This document shows positions 20,662 through 29,147 of a DNA stretch of 64,000 nucleotides, piece by piece (position 1 is the first letter of the stretch; each line of letters begins with the position of its first letter). Origin of the DNA: CAVPDA01 sp963702495 (GTDB lineage: Bacteria; Pseudomonadota; Gammaproteobacteria; Burkholderiales; Rhodocyclaceae); contig CAVPDA010000018.1 of NCBI GenBank assembly GCA_963702495.1, positions 496,001 to 560,000 of the forward strand. Direction: 5' to 3'. The translations under genes and the position numbers were made by a program. The notes under the pieces are model-generated. The model was not told the origin of the DNA. It saw only the letters and a program-made list of their open reading frames with translations, and did no database searches.

Positions 20662-22487
20662 CGCCCGTCTGCGCCCCCGACGCGAAAGGGCCGCATCATT
20701 TCGTGGTCCTCGTGCGACAGGATGTGGCAGTGCCAGACGTAGGCGCCGGGACGCGAAAAGGTGACGATGATGCGGGTCACTTCCCCCGGCAGCATGAGCG
20801 CCGTGTCCTTCGGTCCGCGTTCGTTCGCCAGCGGCGGGCGCGGCCGGCCGCGCAGGCGGATGTTCTCCAGGATGCCGCCGGTCGCGCCGTCGGGCATCGG
20901 CTTGGGTCTGAGGGTACCGGTGAAGCGCTGGCGGTCGAGGATGCGAAAGGCCACCAGATGCAGATGGATCGGGTGGGCGTCGGCGGTGGCGTTGTAGACC
21001 TCCCAGATCTCGGTATCGCCGACGCCCGGATTCTCGGTGATCGGATCGAGATAGGACAGAGTGCCGTTGTTGGGATGGGCGGGATCGACGATGCCGAGCA
21101 TCGCCAGGAGCCGGTCGTGGCGATCGGTGCCCTCGACCATGAGCAGCTTGCGCGTGCGCTTTGCCGCAGCGGGGTCGGGCTGCGGCAGCGCGCCGCTCAC
21201 CGGCCGCAGCAACGCTGGCAGCTTGGTGTGCGGCAAATCCGACAGGGGTTTCACCACACGGAATGCCATCACCTGGCCTGCGCTGCGCGGATGCGGCTCC
21301 TCCCCTTTGGGATAGGGAGCGCGGGCACGGTTGCGCAGGATCAGCGTCCTGCCGCGCTGGCGCGAAAAATCCACCACGAGGTCGGCGCGCTCTCCCGGCG
21401 CCAGCACGAGGCGGGTGATGCTCACCGGCGCATCGAGCAGTCCCAGGTCGGTGCCGATCTGCATCATCTCCTGGCCCGATGACAGAGCGAGATCGAAGAA
21501 GCGGGAGTCGGAACCGTTCAACAGGCGCAGCCGGTAGGGGCGCGGCTCGACTTCCAGCACCGGCCACGCCTTGCCATTCACCAGGATGAAATCGCCGAAG
21601 AACTCCGGCACGTGGCTCGGCGTGAACCGCACTTCCTCGTTGCGCTGCGGGTAATGCAGACTGCCGTCGGCCAGGAATTGGCGATCCTGGATCACCAGCG
21701 GCACCTCGTACGCGCCGGACGGCAACTGCCCGTGCTCGATCAGATGATCCTCGTTGGCGTCGCGGATCACGTACAGTCCGGCCAGTCCGGCGTAGACGTT
21801 GAGGCGCGTGATGCCGAGCGCGTGGTCGTGATACCACAGCAGCGCCGCTTCCTGGGCGTTGTCGAAGAGGTAACGGTCGGGGTTGAAGTTCGGCCCGCGC
21901 AACTCGTCGCCGGGCGTGGCCCATTGTTCCGGCAGACCGTCGCTGGCGGCCGCCTGATCGCCGCCGTGGCGGTGGGTGGCCAGGGGAATCGGTCCGGCGT
22001 ATTGCCCTCCCGCAACCGGGCCCTCCTTCAGCGGGTCGGTCCAGTGCACGGAGCGGTCGATCGGCACGAGGTGCGGCAGCGGCTTGCCGTCGCTCCCGGT
22101 CAGCCGGTTGGACCACTTCACCTCGATCGGCGCGCCCTGGCGCGCGACGAAGGTACGGCCGGGATAGGTCGCCTCCTGCACCGCGCTGCCATAGCCCCAG
22201 AGCGTCGTCTGCAGCGGCGCCCGGGTCTTGGGATGAACCAGGCCGAGGGAGGTCGAAATCTGGGCGGCATGGATCTCGAACCGATTCCCCCCGGGAGAAA
22301 CAGGCTGAAAGAGGAAGGCGGGGTCCAGCGGATTGGGCAGGGGGGTGACGAAGCGGGGCTGGGTAAGCGGATCGAGCAGGACGGGTACCGCGCGGGCTGC
22401 GGTCGGGCGCGGTAAGGCGCTCCCCGGCAGACCGGCCGCTAGCGCTCCAAGAATGGACGACTTGAGAAATTGGCGTCGGGTGGTCAT
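20658..22487 (-). CDS. multicopper oxidase, Tat-exported (intact copy)
   Basis: Periplasmic CotA/bilirubin-oxidase-like multicopper oxidase that should oxidise metal ions or organic substrates and reduce O2 to water. 609 aa. It has a twin-arginine signal (MTTRRQFLKSSI), a first copper motif THRHGGD (about residue 174), WYHDHALG (about 222), HPIHLHLV (about 500) and the C-terminal HCHILSHEDHEMM with the type-1 copper Cys-His and Met. All copper ligands are present, making this the only complete MCO in the region. It is divergent from the cytochrome gene at 22592, with 104 bases between the two starts. Confidence 0.93.
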   Translation of the reverse strand: MTTRRQFLKSSILGALAAGLPGSALPRPTAARAVPVLLDPLTQPRFVTPLPNPLDPAFLFQPVSPGGNRFEIHAAQISTSLGLVHPKTRAPLQTTLWGYGSAVQEATYPGRTFVARQGAPIEVKWSNRLTGSDGKPLPHLVPIDRSVHWTDPLKEGPVAGGQYAGPIPLATHRHGGDQAAASDGLPEQWATPGDELRGPNFNPDRYLFDNAQEAALLWYHDHALGITRLNVYAGLAGLYVIRDANEDHLIEHGQLPSGAYEVPLVIQDRQFLADGSLHYPQRNEEVRFTPSHVPEFFGDFILVNGKAWPVLEVEPRPYRLRLLNGSDSRFFDLALSSGQEMMQIGTDLGLLDAPVSITRLVLAPGERADLVVDFSRQRGRTLILRNRARAPYPKGEEPHPRSAGQVMAFRVVKPLSDLPHTKLPALLRPVSGALPQPDPAAAKRTRKLLMVEGTDRHDRLLAMLGIVDPAHPNNGTLSYLDPITENPGVGDTEIWEVYNATADAHPIHLHLVAFRILDRQRFTGTLRPKPMPDGATGGILENIRLRGRPRPPLANERGPKDTALMLPGEVTRIIVTFSRPGAYVWHCHILSHEDHEMMRPFRVGGADGR

Positions 22488-22591
22488 GGGTGCTCCTTCG
22501 GTCTTGGCGACTTGGGTGCCATGTCGACCGGATGACGGATTATCCTACACGCTGGATTACACTTCGCCATCGTCGAGAAGAGCCTTTCCCC
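22488..22591. promoter_or_regulatory. divergent promoter region, MCO / cytochrome-PBP
   Basis: 104 bases shared by the divergent starts. A GGAGCA ribosome-binding site precedes the MCO start. GGATTATCC is palindromic, and a related GGATTACAC follows. No sure -35/-10 pair could be chosen. A degenerate sigma-54-like string (TGGCACCCAAGTCGC, minus strand) lies very close to the MCO start. Confidence 0.4.
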
Positions 22592-24232
22592 ATGCGACTC
22601 CCCGCGATTCTAATTGCCGTGGCGCTAACTTCCGCCGCGGCGGCTGCCGAAGCACCTCCCGCCGCCGATAGGGCAACGCTGATCGAGGCCGGGCGTCGCA
22701 TCTACATGGAGGGCGTGCTGCCCTCCGGCGAGCCCTTGCGCGCAAAGCGGCCGGGCGGCGTGGTGGTCCAGGGACCGGACGCCTCGTGCACTCTATGCCA
22801 CCAGCGCAGCGGCATGGGCCTGACGGAAGGCTCGGTGCCGGTTCCGCCGGTCACGGGCACGGCGCTCTTCGACAAGCTCAAGCTGGCGACCTACGGCCGT
22901 GCCCCGCGGCGCGCGCCGGGGATCGTGTTCAAGGAATACCACTTCAAGAGCCGACCGCCATACACGGACGCCACCCTGGCAAGCGCGCTGCGCCAGGGGG
23001 TGTCTCCCACCGGGTACGTGTTCCAGTACATGATGCCCCACTACGATCTGACGGACGCCGACATGGCCGCACTGATCGCCTACCTCAGGACGCTTTCGTC
23101 GCAGCCCTCGCCGGGCGCGAACCCCCGCGAGCTGCACTTTGCCACGCCGGTTGCTCCCGGCATCGACGCGGCGCGCCGCAGCGCCTTCCTGGGGGTGCTT
23201 CAGGCTTGCTTCGACGACAAGCTTCCGCCGCCCGATGCGGCCGATGGCGACCGTCAGACTTGGCGCCTCCATGTGTGGCAACTCGATGGGCCGCCCGATT
23301 CCTGGGCTGCCCAGCTCCAGGCGCGCTACGACGCGCAACCGGTGTTCGCCATGGTGTCGGGGCTGGGTGGCGACGAATGGGCGCCGGTGGAGCGCTTCTG
23401 CGAGGCAAACCGGGTGCCCTGCCTGTTCCCCAACACCGACGTTCCCGGCAGCCCCGCCGGCGGGCGCTACAGCTTCTACTTCTACCGCGGCACTCTGCTC
23501 GAGGCCGACGTCATGGCGAGCTACCTGTCCGAGAAACGCGAGGCGCTCGGGCTGACGCGCGTGGTCCAGATAAGCCGCAGGGAAGGGGCCGGGGCCCAGG
23601 CGGCTGCGGCCCTTGCCGCCGCCCTCGCTGGAGCGCCCCTGGCGGTGGAGCATCGGCTGCTCGAAGCGGCGCCGGGGGCGGGCGGCGCCCGGCTGTTCCA
23701 GGGCATCGGCTCCGGCGACGCCCTCGTCCTATGGCTGCGGGAGTCGGACCTCACGAACCTGGGAAAGGCTGTTCGGGCGGTGCCCAAGGCGGGGCTGCTG
23801 CTCGCCTCCGGCCTGCTGGGTGGACAGGAGAACGTGCCCCTTCCGTCGCCGTGGCGCAAGAGCCTGCTGATGACCTACCCCTTCGATCCTCCCGAGCGCT
23901 GGAATAGGCGCATGGACTACAACTTGCGCACCTGGCTTGCCGAGCGCGACATCCCACGCCAGGACGAACGCATGCAGGGCAACACCCTGGCCGCCTGCAA
24001 CCTGCTGACGGAAGGAGTGCTGCGCTTGCGCGGCCAGTTCCTGCGGGACTATCTGGTGGAATTGACAGAAAACTACCCGACCCAGATGGGCAACGCTCCG
24101 GCGCCCGAGGCTTTTCCGCGCTTCAGCCTCGGACCGGGGCAGCGGTTCAGCTCCAAGGGCGCACACATCGTGCGCTTCGCCGCGCCGCCGGCGCGTCGTC
24201 TCGCCCCCGAACAGGAGTGGATCGTTCCCTGA
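22592..24232 (+). CDS. c-type cytochrome fused to PBP-like domain (copy 1)
   Basis: 546-aa exported protein. A signal peptide (cleavage near AAAAAEA) is followed by a one-haem cytochrome domain with CTLCH (Cys66, Cys69, His70) and a likely Met ligand in QYMMPHYDLTDADMAALIAY. From about residue 180 to the end it resembles a type-1 periplasmic-binding-protein fold (WRLHVWQLDGPPDSW, GDALVLWLRESDL, LLASGLLGG). The C-terminus (SLGPGQRF...IVP) is conserved in the paralogue at 27442. Role unknown; haem plus ligand-binding fold suggests a redox sensor or an electron acceptor for the divergent MCO. The frame is open from 22490, but ATG 22592 begins the signal peptide. Confidence 0.82.
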   Translation: MRLPAILIAVALTSAAAAAEAPPAADRATLIEAGRRIYMEGVLPSGEPLRAKRPGGVVVQGPDASCTLCHQRSGMGLTEGSVPVPPVTGTALFDKLKLATYGRAPRRAPGIVFKEYHFKSRPPYTDATLASALRQGVSPTGYVFQYMMPHYDLTDADMAALIAYLRTLSSQPSPGANPRELHFATPVAPGIDAARRSAFLGVLQACFDDKLPPPDAADGDRQTWRLHVWQLDGPPDSWAAQLQARYDAQPVFAMVSGLGGDEWAPVERFCEANRVPCLFPNTDVPGSPAGGRYSFYFYRGTLLEADVMASYLSEKREALGLTRVVQISRREGAGAQAAAALAAALAGAPLAVEHRLLEAAPGAGGARLFQGIGSGDALVLWLRESDLTNLGKAVRAVPKAGLLLASGLLGGQENVPLPSPWRKSLLMTYPFDPPERWNRRMDYNLRTWLAERDIPRQDERMQGNTLAACNLLTEGVLRLRGQFLRDYLVELTENYPTQMGNAPAPEAFPRFSLGPGQRFSSKGAHIVRFAAPPARRLAPEQEWIVP

Positions 24233-24239
24233 GCGCCAG

Positions 24240-24360
24240 CGGCGAAGCCTGGCGGGCGCGGCCCGCCCTACCCGGAGCGTCCTTCGGCGCAAGGGCGGGC
24301 CGTGCCCGCCGGACAAACGGGCCACAAGAGGCTCCGTAGGGCGGGCCGTGCCCGCCGCAT
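24240..24360. repeat. GC-rich REP-like palindromic repeats
   Basis: Two or three copies of a GGGCGGGCCGTGCCCGCC-type palindrome, partly as GTAGGGCGGGCCGTGCCC, fill the space between the cytochrome stop and the minus-strand terminator. They can fold into long GC hairpins and may also end transcription from the left. Confidence 0.6.
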
Positions 24361-24379
24361 GCATCTCGGGCGACAAGAG

Positions 24380-24409
24380 AAAGAAAAACGGGAGGCTCGC
24401 GCCTCCCGT
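24380..24409 (-). terminator. rho-independent terminator for MCO copy 2
   Basis: On the minus strand, ACGGGAGGC and GCCTCCCGT pair around a GCGA loop and run into TTTTTCTT. It lies 58 bases past the stop of the minus-strand MCO gene. Confidence 0.85.
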
Positions 24410-24466
24410 CTCCCCCCCTCCACATCCTGCCCGCGCCGGCGGGCAGCCCTGCATCGATGCTTCGCT

Positions 24467-26490
24467 CTACTGCACTTTATAGGGCCGCATCATCTCGTGG
24501 TCTTCGTGCGAGAGGATGTGGCAGTGATAGACGTACTCGCCGGCACGGTTGAAGCTCACCAGAACACGGGTCACCTCGCCCGGGAACATCTTCGCGGTGT
24601 CCTTCTTGCCAGCTTCATGGGTGCTCGGAGCGACCACGTTGCCGTCCAGCACGATGCCGTTCGGTACGTCGACCTCGGTGCCGTCAAGGTTGGTCACGAT
24701 GGCGCCAAGCGAGCCATCGGTGTTGGTCTTGTCGCGCGAGCGCAGCGGTGAAGCCCTCGCGATTGATGACCCGGAAGTCGACCAGATGCATGTGGATCGG
24801 GTGGGCATCCACCGTGGTGTTGTAGAACTCCCAGACCTCGGTGTCACCGAGGGCGGGCTGCTCGGTGATCGGATCCTTGAAGGTCAGCGTGCCCTGCTGG
24901 CCGGAAACGGGATCCTTGTCGATCGGGCCGATCATGGTCTGCAGGCGACCCAGAGCATCGGTGCCTTCGAACAGCATGATGCGGCGCACCGGTGTGCCGG
25001 ATGGGACGTTCACCGGGCCGAGGTCCGGATTGGCCACTGCATCCCGGCGCAGGTCGGTCCCCAGTGCCACCGTTGCCTTAGGCGTGGCGGACAGGGGAAC
25101 TTTCACGTCGAAGGCCATCAGCCGGTCGTTGAGCCCGGCGTCCGGACCCGCCGCGTTCGGGTAGGGCGAGTTGGCGCTGTTGGTGACAACGACGCGGCTG
25201 CCTTTCGGCACCGCGGAGAAGTCCACCACCACGTCATAGCGCTCGCCCGGGCCGATCGGCAGCACGTTCGGCTCGTTGGAGCGCACCGGACCACGTACCG
25301 GGATCCACGGGTGTATCCAGGCTCGGCGTGGCCGGGCTGTCCAGCAAGCCCAACTCGTTGCCCACCACCAGAATCGGCACGCGCGTGCCGGCACCCGGGA
25401 CGATCGACGCACCGGCGGCAAACACTTCCGCGCGCAGGTCGTAGAAGCGCGAGTCGGAACCGTTCAGCAGGCGCAGGCGATACTTGCGTGGCTCCACGTC
25501 CATCTTGGGCCAAGCCTGACCATTGACCAGGATCACCCTTCCGAAAAACTCTGGCTGATGCGAATTGACCGGCAGGCCCGCGCCACCTGACGGATAGAAG
25601 AGCTGCTTCAGGTTGGTGAATTCGCGATCCTGGATGACGATCGGGATCTCGTAAGGACCCGACGGCAGGACCGGCGCCGCCCCGCGATCGAGCAGGCCCC
25701 CCCGCCGTCCGAAGCGCATTCTCGTTGGCATCGCGCAGGATGTAGAAGCCCGCCAGGCCCATGTACACGTTGGTGCGGGTGATGCCCGAGGGCGTGATCG
25801 TGGTACCAGAGGTGGCCTGCCTCCTGCGAGTTGTCATACCTGTAAGGTTTGCCGTACAGCCTGCCCTGCTGCGCTGCGCGGCGTTGCGGCAGGCCCGCGG
25901 CGTCGGAGTTTCGGCACAGGATGTTCCCCAGGCGTCGGGCAGGCCGTCGCTGAGAATAAGCGGAGTCGCCGCCGTGCAGGTGAGCCACCACCGGAACCGG
26001 GGTGATGCCGCCAACTGCGCCCGGGTTCGCCCAGTCCAGGGTGGTGTCCACTCGGCATGCGGTTGGGCAGCGGCGCGCCTGCGAGGTTCGTGAGTGCAGT
26101 TGACGTAGCTGACGGTGGATGTGGCGTTCCGCGCTGGACCTCGAAGGTCCGGCCGGGGAAGGACGGTGCCTGGCCGGTCTTGCCATAGCCCCAGACGCGT
26201 GGTGGGCAGATCTGAGAAAACCGTCGAGGCCCAGGCTTCTGGAAGATATCTCCTGGATCTTCAGCGTATAGACCACTGCCGGCCCGGATCTGGGTCCGGC
26301 CTTCGGCAGATGAAGGACGGAGCAAGCGGGTTGGGCAGCGTGTTCCTGAACTGACGGCACAGCCGCCGGATTCAGCACCGTGCTGTGCCGCCGCGCCCTG
26401 CGCGAACAAGCGCCGCCGAAGGCGGTGACGGACGCCGCTGCAAGGCACGCCGGCAGCACTTGCCTGCAAATATCGATTCTTGGTGACCAT
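24467..26490 (-). pseudogene. multicopper oxidase, multiple frameshifts (copy 2)
   Basis: Second MCO of the cluster. The full family can be read, but only by changing frame at least five times (near 24745, 25305, 25700, 25795 and 26000-26200). Conserved pieces: LWYHDHALG, ITRTNVYMGLAGFYILRDAN, NGSDSRFYDLRAEVFAAGA, AHPIHMHLVDFRVINREGF and YHCHILSHEDHEMMRPYKV. The start MVTKNRYLQASAAG (26490) has a weakened twin-Arg motif. High residue conservation despite many shifts points to recent decay or to indel-type sequencing errors. Upstream lies a sigma-54-type promoter. Confidence 0.8.
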
Positions 26491-26560
26491 TCGGACCCCC
26501 CAAGGGACAAACAACGGTTGGACGCTAGGTGCGACAAATCGCCGCATCGGGGGTCGCTGA

Positions 26561-26577
26561 CGCAACCGTCGTGCCAA
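26561..26577 (-). promoter_or_regulatory. sigma-54 promoter (-24/-12) of MCO copy 2
   Basis: The minus strand reads TTGGCACGACGGTTGCG, matching the RpoN consensus TGGCACG-N4-TTGC with correct GG-to-GC spacing. It lies about 70 bases before ATG 26490. The same string occurs at 31331-31347 before the other MCO. Confidence 0.75.
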
Positions 26578-26680
26578 GCCGATAGGGTATTCCAGTCGTC
26601 TGAATTGATGGGTGAAATTTCAAACGATTGTCATAAGGTGGCGTCTCATGCAACGTTGGCGTTCGGGATTCGTCCCTGAG

Positions 26681-26700
26681 ATTGGGTATGGTTTCCCAAT
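26681..26700. promoter_or_regulatory. palindrome upstream of sigma-54 promoter (copy 2)
   Basis: ATTGGG-N8-CCCAAT lies about 105 bases upstream of the -24 element, a typical distance for an enhancer-binding-protein site. The matching position in the other copy has a tighter palindrome. Regulator unknown. Confidence 0.45.
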
Positions 26701-26832
26701 TCTGGGGCCTCAGAATATGGGGGATGAGATTTGTAACGTATTGTTTATGAATAGGGTTAACCCGCATAAGGAAGGTAGGGTTTACCCGCCTATGGCGATG
26801 CGGGTTGGCATTCGGGAGGAACTGCGCCGCGG

Positions 26833-27013
26833 TCATTGCGAAGCGCCGCCGGCATCGCCCAAGCCGCGCCGGCGCAGCAGGAAATAGGCGACCGGCATCA
26901 GGAACATCGACAGCAGGGGCGCCGAGATCATGCCGCCGACCATGGGCGCGGCGATGCGCTGCATCACCTCCGAGCCGGTGCCGGAGCCGACCATGATGGG
27001 GGCGAGGCCGGCC
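26833..27013 (-). pseudogene. duplicated 3' end of cusA
   Basis: The last 60 or so codons of the RND pump gene, ending RRRGLGDAGGASQ, are nearly identical over about 180 bases to the 3' end of cusA at 31600. Identity also continues about 95 bases past the stop. It breaks off at about 27013, where MCO sequence begins. This is a recombination scar, not a functional gene. Confidence 0.88.
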
Positions 27014-27345
27014 CACGCACGAAGAGTCCGCCACCGCGTCGGCGCGCTCCCCCGGCGTGAGTGGCGGGTTGGATATTCCTACGGAGATATCGAGCAGTCC
27101 CTGCTCGGTGCCGACCTGCACCATCTCCTGGCCCGGTAACAGACCGAGGTCGAAGGAACGGGAGCCGGAACCGTTCGGCAGGCGCAGGTGGCCGGGTCGG
27201 GGTTCGACCTCCGGCACGGGCCACGCCTTGCCATTGACCAGGATGAAATCGCCGGAGAAATCCGACAGGTGGCTCGGCACGAACCGGACCTCCTCGTTGC
27301 GCCGCGGATCGAAGTAGCGAGGAATGCCCTGCGCGACGTCATTAC
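27014..27345 (-). pseudogene. multicopper oxidase internal fragment (copy 3)
   Basis: Encodes only a central piece: RRNEEVRFVPSHLSDFSGD, FILVNGKAWPVPEVEPRP, FDLGLLPGQEMVQVGTEQG, LTPGERADAV. This matches residues about 275-365 of the intact MCO at 20658-22487. The copper ligands at both ends are missing. Its position, divergent and just before the second cytochrome-PBP gene, mirrors the intact MCO/cytochrome pair. Confidence 0.82.
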
Positions 27346-27441
27346 GGTTCGTGTTCAGGCCGACTCTGCAATGGCGGTTGCCTGGACAATTGTGCTACAA
27401 GCCGGAGTGCGGCTCTCTGACACGCTATGGAATCCCACGCC

Positions 27442-29046
27442 ATGAAACCCTTTGCCCTGCCACGCCTGCCGGCGCTCCTGCTCGTTCTCGTGTTCCAGGC
27501 CGCCGCGGCGGCGGAGCCACCGCCCGCCGCTTCGGCGGAACTGATCGAAGCGGGACGCAAGGTCTACGAGCACGGGATCCTGCCTTCGGGCAAACCGCTG
27601 GTGGCGCTGCGCGCGGGCGGCGTCACCCTCTCCGGCGATCTGGCCGCCTGCGCCAACTGCCACCGGCGCAGCGGCTATGGCCAGGTCGAAGGCAAGAGCG
27701 ACGTGTCTGCCTTGGCGGGCAACGTGCTGTTCGCGCCCGGCCGCTATCACGGCAAGGCGCCGCCGCAGGGCAAAGCTGCGGCGGGCATGAAGGTGGTGGC
27801 GTCCGGGCGCGATATCCGCCCGGCCTACGATTCCCCCGCTCTGGTGAGGGCGTTGCGCGAGGGCGTTGACCCGCTCGGGCGCCGCTTCGACGACCTGATG
27901 CCGCGCTATGAACTGGACGAGCCCGCGGCAAAGGCCCTCGATGCCTATCTGCGCCAACTCTCGGTCGCGGTGCCTCCGGGGGTGACGGCGGATACGCTGC
28001 ATCTGGCCACCGTCATCGCTCCGGGCATGGCCGGGGCCAGGCGCCAGGCGGTGCTGGATACCCTGGAACTGTGGGCCAAGCAGTACCGCACGGGCCGACG
28101 CTGGATTCTCCACGTCTGGGACCTGGAAGGCGCCCCGGATACCTGGGAGTCTCAGCTCGACCGGATGTACAAGACGCAGCCGGTCTTCGCGGTCCTCTCG
28201 GGCCTGGGCGGGACGGAGTGGATGCCGGTCCACCGCTTCTGCGAACGCAGCAAACTGCCGTGCGTCCTGCCCAACCTGGAACTGGCCCCGGCCGTGGAAG
28301 GCGATTTCTATTCCCTGTATTTTTCCCGTGGATTGACCCTCGAGGCCGGCGCTCTGGCGGCGTACCTGCGCGAGCAAGGAGGGTCGGACCGACCGGCGCG
28401 GGTCGTGCAGACCTATGCGGATCCGGCCGGAGAGCGCGCAGCGGCAAGCCTGCGGGAAGCGCTCGCCGATGCGATCCCGGTCGAGACCCGGCGCTACGAC
28501 GGGACGGCGCCACTGTCGCTGCTGAAAGGGCTTGCCGCGGGCGATGCGCTGGTCCTGTGGCTGCGACCGGCGGAGGTCTCCGGCCTGGCTGCGGCGGCGC
28601 CGGACGAATTGCCGGTGTCGAGCGTGTATGTTTCGGCGACGCTGACGCCGCCCGAGGATGCCCGCCCCCCCGAAGCCTGGCGCCCGCTGACCCGCTTTGT
28701 CACGGTGTTCGACGACCCGGCGCGCCAGCGCGGGCAGGCCGGCATGGCATTGCTGCCCTGGCTCAAGGCGGCAGGCAAGCCCGTGAGCGATTTTCGCCTG
28801 CAGGCGGATACCTATGCCGCATTGTTCTATTTCGCCAATGCGCTCGCCCGTACGCGCGGAGCGACGAACCGCGAATGGCTGATGGAAACGCTGGAGCGGA
28901 TCGAAACCAATCCGGCTGCAGCCGGATTTCCGCTGTTGAGCCTCGGCCCCGGCCAGCGCCACGCGGTGAAGAGCGCCGGCATCCTGCGCTACCGGCCGCC
29001 GCGCTTCGACGAACTGCAGCCCTTCGGCCGCCGCATCGTGCCCTGA
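27442..29046 (+). CDS. c-type cytochrome fused to PBP-like domain (copy 2)
   Basis: 534-aa paralogue of the protein at 22592, moderately similar along its length. Signal peptide MKPFALPRLPALLLVLVFQA; cytochrome motif ANCHRRSG (Cys70, Cys73, His74) and probable Met ligand in DLMPRYELDEPAAKALDAYL; PBP-like part with WILHVWDLEGAPDTWESQLD, DALVLWLRPAEVSG, TYAALFYFANALARTRG; conserved end LSLGPGQRHAVKSAGILRY. ATG 27442 is preferred over ATG 27427 because it starts the signal peptide. The divergent MCO is only a fragment here, so this copy must work with another oxidase or alone. Confidence 0.82.
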   Translation: MKPFALPRLPALLLVLVFQAAAAAEPPPAASAELIEAGRKVYEHGILPSGKPLVALRAGGVTLSGDLAACANCHRRSGYGQVEGKSDVSALAGNVLFAPGRYHGKAPPQGKAAAGMKVVASGRDIRPAYDSPALVRALREGVDPLGRRFDDLMPRYELDEPAAKALDAYLRQLSVAVPPGVTADTLHLATVIAPGMAGARRQAVLDTLELWAKQYRTGRRWILHVWDLEGAPDTWESQLDRMYKTQPVFAVLSGLGGTEWMPVHRFCERSKLPCVLPNLELAPAVEGDFYSLYFSRGLTLEAGALAAYLREQGGSDRPARVVQTYADPAGERAAASLREALADAIPVETRRYDGTAPLSLLKGLAAGDALVLWLRPAEVSGLAAAAPDELPVSSVYVSATLTPPEDARPPEAWRPLTRFVTVFDDPARQRGQAGMALLPWLKAAGKPVSDFRLQADTYAALFYFANALARTRGATNREWLMETLERIETNPAAAGFPLLSLGPGQRHAVKSAGILRYRPPRFDELQPFGRRIVP

Positions 29047-29061
29047 CCGACTGGAAAAGAC

Positions 29062-29097
29062 GAACCCCGCAGCTTGTCGTGCCTGCGGGGTTCTGTT
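29062..29097 (+). terminator. terminator after cytochrome-PBP copy 2
   Basis: Perfect 11-bp stem GAACCCCGCAG / CTGCGGGGTTC with a 10-base loop, then TGTTCT. The weak T tract and symmetric stem would also serve the convergent MCO gene. Confidence 0.7.
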
Positions 29098-29147
29098 CTC
29101 GGTCCGGGCTTCCCTCCCCGGTCCGGCCGAGAGTGGAAGGGCTGCGG

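Noticed and set aside
22509..22524. Possible sigma-54 promoter for the intact MCO
   Set aside because: TGGCACCCAAGTCGC lacks the TTGC core and would put the start of transcription only about 10 bases from the ATG.
24240..24360. CRISPR-like array
   Set aside because: Repeats are palindromic GC-rich units without regular spacers; they fit REP-like elements.
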